Notes: generated by a model not told the origin, from the letters alone. A stretch of DNA of 44,840 bases from an uncultured Pseudomonadota bacterium (GCA_946885605.1 CAMPGR010000015.1:1-44840); one strand, 5' to 3'. Shown: positions 1 to 9,029, counted from the stretch's first letter. A program made the numbers and translations.

Positions 1-929
1 TGGCGCGCCAGGTCGGCGCACACCCGCACCATCGCCTTGAGAGTGACGGGTTTCGTGACCATGTAGCTGTCATGGCCCCAGGCGTCGCCCCACACCTTCT
101 GGGCAGCCTTGAGGAAATCGCGAATCACGCTGTAGTAACGCTCTTCTTCGCGGTAGGTATTCGAGCTCTGGCGAATCTTCTTCCAGTCGCCGCTCACCCA
201 GCGGTGGAGCTCGTTGAAGAGCTCCGCCTGCAGTATCCATTTGTCCTTCTGGCTGCGCCCCCCCAGCCGGTTGATGCGATAGCGCAACGGGCTGTCGCCC
301 TCGCTGTAGAGGTCTTCCACCATACGCGCCGCGAAGCGCCGGTCGGGATCCGCCCACGACACGCGCTCGTAGAGATCGACGAGGTGGCTCTTGTTGATTC
401 GGGTCGGTGTCGAGTTGATGATAACGAACATCTCCGCTGCGAAATCTTCACTGCGGCCGTCGAATATGATGCACGGCACGCTGATGCTGGAAGCCTCCCC
501 CGGGTGCTCCCGAAGATAGAAGCGCAGCGCCGCCAGCCGGTGCTGGCCGTCGATGATCAGGTACTTGGAGTCCGGTTCCTGCAGGCTCCCGACGTCGCCG
601 TTCGACCCGCTTCCCGTGAAGCGCAGCGTCTCCCCCGTGAAGAGAAGCACTGTGCCCGGGATTGGCGGCTGAGAGACCGCCATTTCATAGAAGTTTTTCA
701 GCGAGCGCACCTTGGCGCGGGACAGCGGGCGCTGAAACGCTTCGTCGGTGCGCTCGATGCGCGCAATGAACTGCGCAACTTCGTCGTTGTGCGGCACCGC
801 CTGGGGCGTGATCTCTTCACCCTCGCCATAGAAGCGGCTGATGAAGCGGACCTTGCCCAGTATGTCGGCGGCGGGATAGCTCGCGAAGTAGAAAATGCCG
901 TCCTTCTGGCGTATCCGGGTTGCCTGCAT
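1..929 (-). CDS. DGQHR-domain protein (C-terminus beyond left edge)
   Basis: The reading frame stays open from an ATG at 929 to the window edge, giving 309 codons without a stop. GGAG lies about seven bases before the ATG. The family signature DGQHRL is at residues 127-132 in the context YLIIDGQHRLAALRFYL. It is followed by EMFVIINSTPTRINKSHL, which resembles the conserved N/T/K stretch after the motif in DndB-like proteins. DGQHR proteins include DndB, a regulator of DNA phosphorothioation operons, and many solitary proteins of unknown role. No dnd, ptw or restriction gene is visible here; any partner would lie left of the window. The family call is firm. A role in DNA modification or defence is only a possibility. 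Confidence 0.85.
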   Translation of the reverse strand, partial: MQATRIRQKDGIFYFASYPAADILGKVRFISRFYGEGEEITPQAVPHNDEVAQFIARIERTDEAFQRPLSRAKVRSLKNFYEMAVSQPPIPGTVLLFTGETLRFTGSGSNGDVGSLQEPDSKYLIIDGQHRLAALRFYLREHPGEASSISVPCIIFDGRSEDFAAEMFVIINSTPTRINKSHLVDLYERVSWADPDRRFAARMVEDLYSEGDSPLRYRINRLGGRSQKDKWILQAELFNELHRWVSGDWKKIRQSSNTYREEERYYSVIRDFLKAAQKVWGDAWGHDSYMVTKPVTLKAMVRVCADLAR

Positions 930-1165
930 GGTTTTTCTCCAGTTCTTATGCCTGCCGCATCGAGTCCGATAATCCCGCCGACATTCTAGCTTGACTGCCG
1001 GAATAACGCGAGAAAACAGTCCCCTGCATCAGGTTTCCGGGCTGCGAAGACGGTGAATTTATGATATCCGCATTACACGCGGATTCGCCGGTCCCGCGTG
1101 ACGCGCAGGCAAGCTATTGAAACTTAACCGCTTGTGGCCCCGCCAAGGTGCGCCGCGCGAGGTGC

Positions 1166-1435
1166 TCAGCGCTGCCGGTTCCGCCGGTAGAGCTCCCGGT
1201 TGGCGCGGTCCAGATCGCGGCGCAGATCACGCCGCTCCTCATCGCTCAGGTGTTGCCGCTGGCGATCGTCCCGCTGTGGCGCGGCGCGCTGATCGCGCCG
1301 CTCTTTCGCCTGGCGCGGCGCCTGATTGCGCCGGTCCTGCTGCTGCAGGCCGGGCCGGAAGTCCCACGGCGCGCCGATGGCGGTATGCGCCCAAAAGACG
1401 ACCGCAAGCCCCAGCATTGCCAACCACGTTCTCAT
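1166..1435 (-). CDS. small exported basic protein of unknown function
   Basis: An 89-residue protein. Residues 1-22 form a typical signal peptide (MRTWLAMLGLAVVFWAHTAIGA), and AGGGGA precedes the ATG at 1435. The mature part is almost entirely charged or polar, rich in Arg, Gln and Asp, and ends with LSDEERRDLRRDLDRANREL, which should form a helix or short coiled coil. It probably lies in the periplasm. I do not recognise a named family. Short exported Arg/Gln-rich proteins of this shape are common in betaproteobacteria. Frames on the other strand here are shadows without an export signal. It is divergent from ompR. Confidence 0.65.
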   Translation of the reverse strand: MRTWLAMLGLAVVFWAHTAIGAPWDFRPGLQQQDRRNQAPRQAKERRDQRAAPQRDDRQRQHLSDEERRDLRRDLDRANRELYRRNRQR

Positions 1436-1610
1436 CCACTGATCCCCTGCTGGCGAATCATGGCGCCCGTGCGCCGCGACCCATTATAGCGAGCCGCATG
1501 CTTGCCCCTTCCGGACAAACCTCGCGCATGCGGGGCGCCGTCATGTTGTCGGTTAGACTAACGCAATGACCGGCGCGACGCGCAGCCCCGCGACGGTTTT
1601 TTGTAACAAT

Positions 1611-1640
1611 TTGTTTCCCCTCGAATCTGGGCAATAAACT
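1611..1640 (+). promoter_or_regulatory. possible promoter of ompR-envZ
   Basis: TTGTTT (1611-1616) and TAAACT (1635-1640) are separated by 18 bases, about 50 bases before the ompR start. This is the AT-richest patch in the 256-base gap between the small exported protein and ompR. The match to sigma-70 boxes is only moderate, and nothing else was recognised in this gap. Confidence 0.3.
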
Positions 1641-1691
1641 TTTACACGCACGGCACATCGTGCAAGCCGACTGCCGTCTACCATTCACGTC

Positions 1692-2423
1692 ATGCCAGAT
1701 ACCAGAATAAAAATCCTCGTCGTGGACGACGATCTGCGGCTGCGCGATCTGCTCAACCGCTATCTGACCGAGCAGGGATTCAGCGTGCGCGCTGTCGCCG
1801 ATGCGACCGACATGAACCGCCATCTCGCCCGCGAGCGCTACGATCTCATGGTGCTCGATCTCATGCTCCCCGGCGAGGACGGATTGAGCATCTGCCGGCG
1901 GCTGCGCGGCAGCAACGAGACCATGCCGATCATCATGCTGACGGCCAAGGGTGACGATGTCGACCGCATCGTCGGGCTGGAGGTCGGCGCCGATGATTAC
2001 CTCGCCAAGCCCTTCAATCCGCGCGAGCTCGTCGCCCGCATCCAGGCGGTGCTGCGGCGGCGGCCCGCGCCGCAGCCACCCGGCGCTCCGTCTGCCGACA
2101 TGCAGGTTGTCCACTTCGGCGACTTCACGTTCAATCTCGCCACGCGCAGTCTGAGCAGGAACGGCGATGACGTGTCGCTCACGACCGGCGAGTTCGCGCT
2201 GCTCAAGGTGCTGGTGCAGCACCCGCGCACGCCGCTCTCGCGTGACAAGCTGATGGAGCTCGCGCGCGGGCGCGAATTCGGCGCCTTCGACCGCTCGATC
2301 GACGTGCAGGTCTCGCGGCTGCGCCGCCTGATCGAGCCCGATCCGGCAAAGCCGGCCTTCATCCAGACGGTATGGGGCTTCGGCTACGTTTTCATACCCG
2401 ACGGCAGAAGCCGCGAGCAGTGA
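1692..2423 (+). CDS. ompR: two-component response regulator, OmpR family
   Basis: A 243-residue cytoplasmic DNA-binding response regulator. The receiver domain (about 5-125) has the acidic pocket VVDDD, the phosphoacceptor Asp56 in [12 protein letters not shown], the TAKG switch threonine and the conserved lysine in DDYLAKPF. The C-terminal winged helix (about 140-238) ends with [14 protein letters not shown] and VWGFGYVF, typical of OmpR/PhoB regulators. The sensor gene directly downstream overlaps or abuts it, and that kinase resembles EnvZ, so osmotic or envelope-stress control of porin genes is the likely role. The target genes are not in the window. No strong ribosome-binding site precedes the ATG. 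Confidence 0.92.
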   Translation: MPDTRIKILVVDDDLRLRDLLNRYLTEQGFSVRAVADATDMNRHLARERYDLMVLDLMLPGEDGLSICRRLRGSNETMPIIMLTAKGDDVDRIVGLEVGADDYLAKPFNPRELVARIQAVLRRRPAPQPPGAPSADMQVVHFGDFTFNLATRSLSRNGDDVSLTTGEFALLKVLVQHPRTPLSRDKLMELARGREFGAFDRSIDVQVSRLRRLIEPDPAKPAFIQTVWGFGYVFIPDGRSREQ

Positions 2424-2488
2424 CCGCGGTCCGCGCCGAAGACAAGCCCCTCCGCGGCGCTGCGCTGACCCGCCGTGTCCGAGCGGCC

Positions 2489-3808
2489 ATGGCGCGATTT
2501 CTCCCGCGCACGCTGCTCGCCCGAAGCGTGCTGATCATTGCGGTGATCCTCGTCGTCGCGCATCTCGCGTGGCTGCAGATCTTCCGCGTATCCGAACGCG
2601 AGCCGCGCGCGCGGCAAGTGGCACAGCAGATCGCCAGCGTGGTCAATCTCACCCGCGCGGCGCTCGTCACTTCGCAGCCCGAAAAGCGCTTTTCACTGCT
2701 CGCCGAGCTTTCGAGGAGCGAAGGCATCCAGATCTACGTCTCGGAGCCCGAAGAGGTCGTGGCCCCGCTTCCGGACCGCCCGTTTCTGCAGATCATGGCC
2801 ACGGAGTTGCGTCGGCAATTGGGACCAGACACACGGCTCGCGGTGAGCCGCAGTGGCGTGCGCGGCGTGTGGGTGAGCTTCGGGATCGACGACGACGAGT
2901 ACTGGGTGATGCTGCCGCGCGCCCGCATCGAGCGCAACGAGCCGCTGCGGTGGATCGGGTGGGGACTGTTCGTGCTGCTCGCGGCACTCGCCGGCGCTTA
3001 CTTTATGGTCGCCTGGATCAACCGCCCCTTGCGGCAGCTCACGCGCGCCGCTGCCGAAGTCGGCCAGGGCAAAATCCCGCGGCCGGTGGAAGAGTCCGGC
3101 CCCGCCGAGATCAGCACGCTCGCAAGCGCGTTCAACCAGATGGCGGCCGACCTCAAACGGCTCGACGACGAGCGCACCCTGCTCCTTGCCGGCGTGTCGC
3201 ACGATCTGCGGACGCCGCTTTCGCGCATCCGCCTTGGCGTCGAGATGCTCGCCTGCAGGGACCCGTCGGAACTCAAGGAAGGCATCGAGCGGGACATCGA
3301 GGACATCGATGCCGCGATCAGCCAGTTTCTCGATTTCGCGCGGCTCACCGATTCCGAGCCGGTGATGGCTGAAGGCGACTTGAACGCGATCGTGCGCAGC
3401 ATCTCCGAGCGCTACGCGCGGCTCGACCGGAACGTGTCGATGGATCTCAGGCCCGTGCCGGCGCTGCCGCTTCGGCCGCTCGCGATACAACGGCTCATCC
3501 AGAACCTCGTCGAGAATGCGCTGCGCCATGGCGGCGGCGCGGCGGAAATTGTCACGGGCAGCAATGATGCGACGGCATTCATCGAAGTGCTCGACCGCGG
3601 CCCCGGAATCCCCGCCGGCGAAAGGGACCACATGCTGCAGCCGTTCACGCGGCTCGACAGCGCGCGCGGCGGGCCCGGCACCGGGCTCGGCCTCGCGATC
3701 GTGGACCGCATCGCACGCGGGCACGGCGGCGCTGTGCAGCTCTTCGGCCGCGATGGCGGCGGGTTGCGCGTGCGCGTCGAGTTGCCTCTGTCTTCAAAAA
3801 AACATTGA
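2489..3808 (+). CDS. envZ: EnvZ-like sensor histidine kinase
   Basis: An inner-membrane kinase of 439 residues from this start. It begins [19 protein letters not shown], like E. coli EnvZ (MRFLPRSSFARTLLLIV), which is why 2489 is preferred. An alternative GTG at 2420 overlaps the ompR stop as GTGA and would add 23 residues. There are two membrane segments (about 12-32 and 155-175) around a periplasmic domain, then a HAMP linker ([15 protein letters not shown]). The H-box [15 protein letters not shown] carries His238. The N-box ([12 protein letters not shown]) and G-boxes ([18 protein letters not shown]) are intact. It should phosphorylate and dephosphorylate the adjacent OmpR. Confidence 0.9.
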   Translation: MARFLPRTLLARSVLIIAVILVVAHLAWLQIFRVSEREPRARQVAQQIASVVNLTRAALVTSQPEKRFSLLAELSRSEGIQIYVSEPEEVVAPLPDRPFLQIMATELRRQLGPDTRLAVSRSGVRGVWVSFGIDDDEYWVMLPRARIERNEPLRWIGWGLFVLLAALAGAYFMVAWINRPLRQLTRAAAEVGQGKIPRPVEESGPAEISTLASAFNQMAADLKRLDDERTLLLAGVSHDLRTPLSRIRLGVEMLACRDPSELKEGIERDIEDIDAAISQFLDFARLTDSEPVMAEGDLNAIVRSISERYARLDRNVSMDLRPVPALPLRPLAIQRLIQNLVENALRHGGGAAEIVTGSNDATAFIEVLDRGPGIPAGERDHMLQPFTRLDSARGGPGTGLGLAIVDRIARGHGGAVQLFGRDGGGLRVRVELPLSSKKH

Positions 3809-3811
3809 ACC

Positions 3812-4000
3812 GCCAAGACCGCCAAGAAACTGAAGGCTTACGAGCAGTCGCCTCCCCGGCAAAGGCCGGGGTCCAGAAAGAAGCGGCGGCTTTTCCGGGG
3901 GTACGCCTGGATAACGGCTTTCGCCGGTATGACGAGTAATTGCCGGTATGACGAGTACTTGATACTTGGCGCTCTTTGCACTCTTGGCGGTTTGTGGTTC
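3812..4000. repeat. MITE-like repeat block with inverted CGCCAAGA ends
   Basis: The left end reads GAACCGCCAAGACCGCCAAGA and the right end carries the inverse CTCTTGGCGGTTTGTGGTTC, so the block is bounded by imperfect inverted repeats. Between them lie GTCATTCC-type hairpin pieces (CCCCGGCAAAGGCCGGGG, CGGCTTTCGCCGG) and a short direct repeat of TGCCGGTATGACGAGTA. The left end matches the CGCCAAGAA array at 23279-23332. No coding frame is supported. The block fills the gap after envZ. Confidence 0.6.
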
Positions 4001-4025
4001 TTCTGTTTTCGCGGCGTGGGCGGTG

Positions 4026-4490
4026 TCAAGCTTTAGTGGTGTGGCGCAGCCGCAGAGAAAGGACGCGCCCCAATGCGAACAAGAGGTCGCGCGCGAGCGC
4101 CGGTTCTTCCCGCCCGAAGGCCTCGAACGCGTCAAGCGTCAACCTGAGCAGCGCTCCGTCGCTTACCGCCCAGACGTTCATCGATCGCGGCTGGCCGTCG
4201 AAGAAAGCCTGCTCGCCCGCGACGCTGCCCACGCCGATGCGCGCGATCGGCACGCCTTCTGCCCGATATAGTCCCACTTCGAGCGAGCCGGCCGCGATCA
4301 GGCAGAGGGCGCGGTCGGCTGCGCCGCGCTGAATGACGATATCGCCGGCGCGGAAGCGCTGCGGCTCGGTGCGGAGGAGCAGCTTCTTCCAGTCGTCCTC
4401 GCTCCACGCTAGCCGCAACACGTCGGCGCTGCCATCCCTCCCTGCCGAACGCTCGCGGGTGAAGACTGCCAGGTATTCGAGGCCGCCCAT
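4026..4490 (-). CDS. cyclic-nucleotide-binding domain protein
   Basis: A 154-residue protein made almost wholly of one Crp/cNMP-binding domain. RFRAGDIVIQRGAADRALCLIAAGSLEVGL gives the first beta-roll strands. GSVAGEQAFFDGQPRSMNVWAV is the phosphate-binding cassette, with its Glu and Arg in the expected places. No helix-turn-helix follows; the protein ends soon after the final helices (LARDLLFALGRVLSLRLR), so it is not a Crp-type regulator. Such stand-alone domains usually act through partners or are sensor remnants. It lies 55 bases downstream of thpR on the same strand. The ligand (cAMP, c-di-GMP or none) cannot be told from sequence. Confidence 0.8.
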   Translation of the reverse strand: MGGLEYLAVFTRERSAGRDGSADVLRLAWSEDDWKKLLLRTEPQRFRAGDIVIQRGAADRALCLIAAGSLEVGLYRAEGVPIARIGVGSVAGEQAFFDGQPRSMNVWAVSDGALLRLTLDAFEAFGREEPALARDLLFALGRVLSLRLRHTTKA

Positions 4491-4545
4491 TCGTAGTCTC
4501 CCGAGCTGAGACGCGTCTGATTATAACAACCGCATAACGCCCGGG

Positions 4546-5118
4546 TTACCGTTTCTGCTTGCTGAGTCCCCGGGGCTGCTCGTAAGGCCAACGCCCGACG
4601 ATCTCGTATGCCGATGAGCCCCCGCCCGGTGTCGAGCGCACGAGCACAAAGTCCGCGACCTGCCACACAACGGGCACCAACATGGCGGGCCCGGGCCCAC
4701 GCCGGGCGTCCCGGACAAGCGTGATGTGCGGAGCGTATTCGCGCGCGTCGTACCTGAAGCCGTTCGCGCGCATCGATTCCGCCAGCTCGCCCGCCAACTG
4801 CCGTAGCGGCAAGGGACATTGCCGGGCGCCGGCCCAGACGATGCGGTTATGCCGCCAGTAGCCGTGATGGTCTATGGCGAGCGCGAACGGCGAGGGCGCA
4901 ATCCCGCTTGCAAGCGCGAGCAGCTCGCGCATACGCACGACCGGAACATCGCCGAGGAATGCGAGCGTGAGATGGATGTTGGCGCCCGGCACCGCCCGCC
5001 CGCCACACTCGGCACAATACTCGCGCGCCATCGCAGCAAGCGCCGAGCGGGTCCGTTCGTCGGGCCACAGTGCGAAGAAGAGGCGGGCCGTCTCGCCGCG
5101 CTCTGTTGCGGGCTTCAC
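4546..5118 (-). CDS. thpR: RNA 2',3'-cyclic phosphodiesterase (2H family)
   Basis: A 190-residue member of the LigT/ThpR 2H phosphoesterases, which open RNA 2',3'-cyclic phosphates and ligate tRNA halves in vitro. The two catalytic tetrapeptides are HLTL (in [12 protein letters not shown]) and HITL (in [12 protein letters not shown]). The N-terminus [16 protein letters not shown] is typical of the family. The start is a GTG at 5118 overlapping the ispF stop as GTGA, so its translation is probably coupled to ispF. The biological substrate is unsettled across the family. Confidence 0.9.
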   Translation of the reverse strand: MKPATERGETARLFFALWPDERTRSALAAMAREYCAECGGRAVPGANIHLTLAFLGDVPVVRMRELLALASGIAPSPFALAIDHHGYWRHNRIVWAGARQCPLPLRQLAGELAESMRANGFRYDAREYAPHITLVRDARRGPGPAMLVPVVWQVADFVLVRSTPGGGSSAYEIVGRWPYEQPRGLSKQKR

Positions 5119-5609
5119 GAAGCCGCCCCCTCGTTGTGAATACGAGTAATCAACGCAACCGCTTCCGCTGCGATCCCCTCGCCGCGGCCGATGAAACCCA
5201 GCTTCTCGGTCGTCTTCGCCTTGATGTTCACCGCGCCCGCTTCCATTCCCGCATCATGCGCAATGTTCCCGCACATGGCGCGGACGAACGGCGCTATCCG
5301 TGGGGCCTGCGCGATGACCGTTGCGTCGATGTTGACAATACGCCAGCCGTGCGCCGCGAGAAGACGGACCACCTCGCGCAAGAGCGCACGGCTGTCGATG
5401 CCGCGGTATTTCTCATCGGTGTCCGGGAAATGCGTCCCGATGTCGCCGAGCGCGGCCGCGCCGATCAGCGCGTCGCACACGGCATGCAATAGCACATCCG
5501 CGTCGGAGTGGCCCGCGAGCCCGCGCTCGTACGGTATCTCGACGCCGCCGATGATGAGCTTGCGCCCGGCGACCAGTTCATGGACGTCGAAACCTTGTCC
5601 TATCCTCAT
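5115..5609 (-). CDS. ispF: 2-C-methyl-D-erythritol 2,4-cyclodiphosphate synthase
   Basis: IspF cyclises the CDP-methylerythritol 2-phosphate intermediate in the MEP pathway of isoprenoid synthesis. The protein is 164 residues, normal for the family. It starts [12 protein letters not shown], where Asp8 and His10 are metal ligands. The third ligand lies in [21 protein letters not shown], and [13 protein letters not shown] and [22 protein letters not shown] are conserved. The true start is the ATG at 5609; the open frame continues upstream inside ispD without homology. It follows ispD by 29 bases, the usual ispD-ispF pairing. The ribosome-binding site is weak. Confidence 0.96.
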   Translation of the reverse strand: MRIGQGFDVHELVAGRKLIIGGVEIPYERGLAGHSDADVLLHAVCDALIGAAALGDIGTHFPDTDEKYRGIDSRALLREVVRLLAAHGWRIVNIDATVIAQAPRIAPFVRAMCGNIAHDAGMEAGAVNIKAKTTEKLGFIGRGEGIAAEAVALITRIHNEGAAS

Positions 5610-5638
5610 AGCTAATGCTCGTGGCGGCCCTTGGCGGT

Positions 5639-6328
5639 TCAACGATCCTTCAGAATCAGCTCGGCAAGCGCGAGATCGGCTGGCTGCGTCACCTTGATGT
5701 TGCGCGCATCGCCCATCACGAGCCGCGGCTTGAGCCCGAGCCCTTCGATCGCACCCGCTTCGTCGGTCACCAGCGCGTGATCGGTAGCCCGCAGCGCTTC
5801 CAGCAGCAAACGGTAACGGAACATCTGCGGCGTCTGCGCACACCACAGGTGGTCGCGAGGCTGCGTCTGCACCACCCGCCCTTCGCGGTTCCCGCGCTTC
5901 AACGTGTCCGCGACCGGTACGGCGAGCAAGCCGCCGGTATCGTCCTCGCCCACCTCGCCCAGCAGGCGCTCGAGTTCCGACGTGCCGAGGCACGGACGCG
6001 CGGCATCGTGCACGAGCACCCAATCCGATGACGCCACGGCATCGCGCACCGCGAGCAGTCCGTTGAAGACGCTCGCCGCCCGCGTCTGGCCGCCACAATA
6101 AAGCGGCTCGAGCTTCGAGGAGAATTCGCTCCAGTCGCAGCGCCCGAAATGGGAATCGCCCTGCGCCAGTACGACGAAGACGTGCGCGATCGCGGGGCAG
6201 GCGCAGAGGCGCGCGAGCGCGTGGTAAAGCAGCGGCCGCCCCGCCAGCTGAAGATACTGCTTGGGAAGCTCACTCCCCATGCGCGATCCGCTGCCCGCCG
6301 CAGGGATCAGCGCGAAATATCTCGCCAT
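5639..6328 (-). CDS. ispD: 2-C-methyl-D-erythritol 4-phosphate cytidylyltransferase
   Basis: IspD transfers CMP from CTP to methylerythritol 4-phosphate, the third MEP-pathway step. The protein is 229 residues. The nucleotide-binding loop [25 protein letters not shown] is at residues 10-34. [27 protein letters not shown] and TDEAGAIE are the other conserved blocks. It heads the run ispD-ispF-thpR, and perhaps the cNMP-binding gene, all on the minus strand. It is divergent from amrB across 146 bases. Confidence 0.96.
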   Translation of the reverse strand: MARYFALIPAAGSGSRMGSELPKQYLQLAGRPLLYHALARLCACPAIAHVFVVLAQGDSHFGRCDWSEFSSKLEPLYCGGQTRAASVFNGLLAVRDAVASSDWVLVHDAARPCLGTSELERLLGEVGEDDTGGLLAVPVADTLKRGNREGRVVQTQPRDHLWCAQTPQMFRYRLLLEALRATDHALVTDEAGAIEGLGLKPRLVMGDARNIKVTQPADLALAELILKDR

Positions 6329-6412
6329 CGCTTCAATCGCCGAATGTTTCGGGGCATTGTAGCAGCCGATGCGGCTTAACTTTTGTCACCCGACGCACCG
6401 CACACGCGGGTC

Positions 6413-6418
6413 TATAAT
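6413..6418 (+). promoter_or_regulatory. possible -10 box upstream of amrB
   Basis: A perfect TATAAT lies 57 bases before the amrB start. The best -35-like hexamer, TTGTCA (6383-6388), is 24 bases away, too far for normal spacing, so only the -10 is supported. A similar TCTRTAATC/TGTATAATT context precedes mfd. Confidence 0.35.
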
Positions 6419-6474
6419 CAAGGGCGGCATTTGATTTGGAACGTTCCGCCTATAACATTGAGACATTGAGCGCG

Positions 6475-7299
6475 ATGGCGCAACTCTTTACTGGCACCAC
6501 GCGTCCGGCGGCGGTTGCCGGCATGTTCTACCCACGCGACCCCGGCGAATTGCACACCGCGGTGGATGCCATGCTGCGCGCCGCGCCGCAATCCGAACCC
6601 GCCAGCCGCGCTCCCAAGGCGATCGTCGCGCCGCATGCAGGCTACATCTATTCCGGGCCGATCGCCGCGAGCGTCTATGCGCTGCTCACGCCCGCGTGCG
6701 ATCGCATCCAGCGTGTCGTGCTGCTCGGGCCCACGCATCGGGTCGCCGTAAACGGCCTCGCATTGCCGGAAGCGGAAGCCTTCGTTACGCCGATGGGCAC
6801 CATGCCGATCGATCGGGAAGCGGTTGCCGCGGTGAGAAGATTGCCGCAGATCACGACGAGTTCCGCCGCGCACGCCTACGAGCATTCGCTCGAAGTGCAT
6901 CTGCCGTTCCTGCAGGCTATCCTCGGCGCATTCACGCTCGTTCCCTTCGCGGTCGGCTATGCCGATGCCGAAGAAGTGGCCGAAGTGCTCGATACCCTGT
7001 GGGGCGGCACGGAAACGCTCCTCGTGATCAGCTCGGACCTGTCGCACTATCACCCGTATGACGAGGCGCAGACAATAGACCGCGGCACGGCGAGCGCGAT
7101 ACTGGCGTTAAGGACCGATATCACGCACGAACAGGCCTGCGGCGCAACGCCGGTCATCGGCGTAAACCTTGCTGCACGCCGGCGCGGACTGCAGCCGCAA
7201 CTCGTCGACCTCAGGAACTCCGGCGACACGGCCGGTGACCGCGGCCGGGTCGTGGGCTATGGCGCCTTTGCCTACTTCGAGGAGCGCGATGAGCACTGA
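6475..7299 (+). CDS. amrB: AmmeMemoRadiSam system protein B (MEMO1 family)
   Basis: A 274-residue bacterial homologue of human MEMO1, with a fold related to class III extradiol dioxygenases. The iron ligands of MEMO1 (two His and one Cys) correspond to His54 in APHAGYIYSG, His88 in LLGPTHRV and Cys222 in EQACGATPV. AYEHSLEVHLPFLQ and ISSDLSHYHPYDEA are also conserved. The ATG at 6475 is chosen because family homology begins at TRPAAVAGMFYP; a TTG at 6436 would add 13 residues. The gene overlaps amrA by 11 bases. The three-gene set is recognised bioinformatically as AmmeMemoRadiSam, but its reaction is unknown. Confidence 0.92.
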   Translation: MAQLFTGTTRPAAVAGMFYPRDPGELHTAVDAMLRAAPQSEPASRAPKAIVAPHAGYIYSGPIAASVYALLTPACDRIQRVVLLGPTHRVAVNGLALPEAEAFVTPMGTMPIDREAVAAVRRLPQITTSSAAHAYEHSLEVHLPFLQAILGAFTLVPFAVGYADAEEVAEVLDTLWGGTETLLVISSDLSHYHPYDEAQTIDRGTASAILALRTDITHEQACGATPVIGVNLAARRRGLQPQLVDLRNSGDTAGDRGRVVGYGAFAYFEERDEH

Positions 7300-7882
7300 C
7301 GCGCACCATGCCCTCCTGCCGCAGGATGCGGGAATCGTCCTGCTGCCGCTCGCGCGGGTTGCGATTGCCCAGGAAATCGGTCGCGCGCTCCCCGCTCCCG
7401 AAGAGCGGCCATGGTTGCGCGAGCCGGGCGCGTGCTTCATCACACTCATCTACGAAGCGCGGCTGCGCGGCTGCATCGGCACGCTTGAGGCGCATCGTGC
7501 GCTCGGCGAGGACGTGAGGGCCAACGCGGTCGCTGCCGCCTTTCGCGACCCGCGCTTCAAGCCGCTCACTGCCGATGAATTCGACGGCATCGAAGTGGAG
7601 ATTTCGCTCTTGTCCGCGCTGGAGCCGCTCGTCTGCGCCGACGAGAACGAGGTCCTGGGCCTGCTGCGGCCGGGGGTCGACGGCATCATTTTCCACTATG
7701 GCCACCACAAGAGCACTTTTCTGCCGCAGGTCTGGAGCGACTTCGCCGACGCGGCCGATTTCATGGCGCACTTGAAGTACAAGGCCGGCCTGCCGCCCGA
7801 CTTCTGGGATCCCCAAGTGAAGCTTTACCGCTATACCGTGACGAAATGGCGCGAATCGGAATTGTGCGCGCTCATGCCATGA
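7289..7882 (+). CDS. amrA: AmmeMemoRadiSam system protein A (AMMECR1 family)
   Basis: A 197-residue AMMECR1-domain protein. The family's hallmark LRGCIGTLEA is present, followed by VRANAVAAAFRDPRFKPL, GIEVEISLLS and KSTFLPQVWSDF. The ATG at 7289 has GGAG just upstream within the end of amrB. A longer frame begins at 7169 but lacks homology before 7289. Human AMMECR1 is tied to disease but its biochemistry is unknown. The bacterial protein is thought to act with MEMO-like AmrB and the radical SAM enzyme, because the three genes recur together. The end overlaps amrS as ATGA. Confidence 0.92.
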   Translation: MSTDAHHALLPQDAGIVLLPLARVAIAQEIGRALPAPEERPWLREPGACFITLIYEARLRGCIGTLEAHRALGEDVRANAVAAAFRDPRFKPLTADEFDGIEVEISLLSALEPLVCADENEVLGLLRPGVDGIIFHYGHHKSTFLPQVWSDFADAADFMAHLKYKAGLPPDFWDPQVKLYRYTVTKWRESELCALMP

Positions 7883-8961
7883 ATGCATCCCGTTATCCCG
7901 GCCGTTACTGGCACATGCTGCCCGACGGCCGCATGCAATGCGATCTCTGTCCGCGCGATTGCCGCCTTCATGAGGGGCAGCGCGGAGCCTGTTTCGTGCG
8001 CCAGCGGCTGGGCGACGAAATGGTGCTCACGACGTACGGCCGTTCCTCGGGCTTCTGCATCGATCCCGTCGAGAAGAAGCCGCTCAATCATTTCTACCCC
8101 GGCACGAGCATCCTGTCGTTCGGCACCGCGGGCTGCAACCTCGCGTGCAAGTTCTGCCAGAACTGGGACATTTCGAAGTCGCGGGAAATGGATACGCTCG
8201 CCGACGAGGCGTCGCCCGAGGCGATCGCCCGTGCCGCAGCGGAACGCGGCTGCCGCAGCATCGCCTTCACCTACAACGATCCGGTGATCTTCGCCGAATA
8301 TGCAATGGATGTAGCGGACGCCTGCCGCGAGCAGGGCATCCAGGCCGTCGCCGTGACGGCGGGCTACATCCACGAGCGCGCGCGGCGCGAGTTCTATGCG
8401 AAGATGGATGCGGCCAACGTCGATCTGAAAGGCTTTACCGACGAGTTCTACATCAAGCTGTGCGGCGCGCGGTTGAAGCCCGTGCTGGAGACGCTCGTCT
8501 ATCTCAAGCACGAAACCGACGTGTGGTTCGAGATCACGACGCTCCTCATTCCGGGAAAGAACGACTCGAGCGAGGAGATGCGCGCCGAGTGCCAGTGGAT
8601 CATGCGAGAACTGGGGCCCGATGTCCCGGTGCATTTCACCGCGTTTCACCCGGACTACAAGCTCACCGATATTGCGCGCACGCCGCCTGCAACGCTCACG
8701 CGCGCCCGCTCGATCGCGCTTGACGAAGGGCTCCACTACGTCTACACCGGCAACGTGCACGATACCGAAGGCGGAACGACCTACTGCCCCGGATGCCGCG
8801 CGCCGCTCATCGTGCGCGACTGGTATCGCATCGAGCAGCAGCGGGTGACGGCAGAGGGCCGTTGCCCGGATTGCGGACACGCGATTCCCGGCCGCTTCGA
8901 AACGTACAGCGGTCAGTTCGGCCCGCGCCGCATCCCCATCGGCATCCATTCCCCGCTCTGA
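7879..8961 (+). CDS. amrS: AmmeMemoRadiSam system radical SAM enzyme
   Basis: A 360-residue radical SAM protein of the pyruvate formate-lyase-activating type. The [4Fe-4S]-binding CxxxCxxC motif is GCNLACKFCQNW (Cys86, Cys90, Cys93). An N-terminal cysteine cluster (Cys21, 24, 28, 38) and two C-terminal CxxC pairs (TYCPGCRAP and GRCPDCGHAI) probably bind zinc or extra clusters. The ATG at 7879 overlaps the amrA stop as ATGA and gives MNASRYPGRYWH; an upstream ATG at 7846 is less likely. Coupling to amrA implies joint action, perhaps making a radical or modification on a partner. No substrate is known. Confidence 0.93.
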   Translation: MNASRYPGRYWHMLPDGRMQCDLCPRDCRLHEGQRGACFVRQRLGDEMVLTTYGRSSGFCIDPVEKKPLNHFYPGTSILSFGTAGCNLACKFCQNWDISKSREMDTLADEASPEAIARAAAERGCRSIAFTYNDPVIFAEYAMDVADACREQGIQAVAVTAGYIHERARREFYAKMDAANVDLKGFTDEFYIKLCGARLKPVLETLVYLKHETDVWFEITTLLIPGKNDSSEEMRAECQWIMRELGPDVPVHFTAFHPDYKLTDIARTPPATLTRARSIALDEGLHYVYTGNVHDTEGGTTYCPGCRAPLIVRDWYRIEQQRVTAEGRCPDCGHAIPGRFETYSGQFGPRRIPIGIHSPL

Positions 8962-8977
8962 TCCGCCATTCGGCCTT

Positions 8978-9029
8978 GGGGACAGACCACTAAGGACGTT
9001 CCCAGGGGTGTCCTTAGTGGTCTGTCCCC
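8978..9029. repeat. perfect palindrome of the GGGGACAGACC repeat family
   Basis: Two perfectly complementary 20-base arms (8978-8997 and 9010-9029) flank a 12-base loop. The left arm begins GGGGACAGACCACTAAGG. It lies 17 bases after the amrS stop. Related copies are at 12514, 23811, 26607, 34683 and 37419. It could act as a bidirectional terminator, but no U-tract follows directly. The motif resembles REP-type elements mobilised by Y1 transposases; none is encoded here. Confidence 0.85.

Noticed and set aside
1..929. DGQHR gene considered as evidence of a complete Dnd defence system
   Set aside because: No dndA/C/D/E or nuclease gene is present in the visible sequence; a single DGQHR protein is not enough.
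72..989. A 305-residue plus-strand frame opposite the DGQHR gene
   Set aside because: It is antisense to a frame with a clear family motif and ribosome-binding site; its own translation is Arg/Ala-rich without any recognisable block. Similar long antisense frames opposite envZ, mfd, sufS and others were left out for the same reason.
2372..2488. Upstream extension of envZ overlapping ompR
   Set aside because: The 39 extra residues are translated mostly from ompR sequence and have no EnvZ similarity; the family N-terminus begins at 2489.
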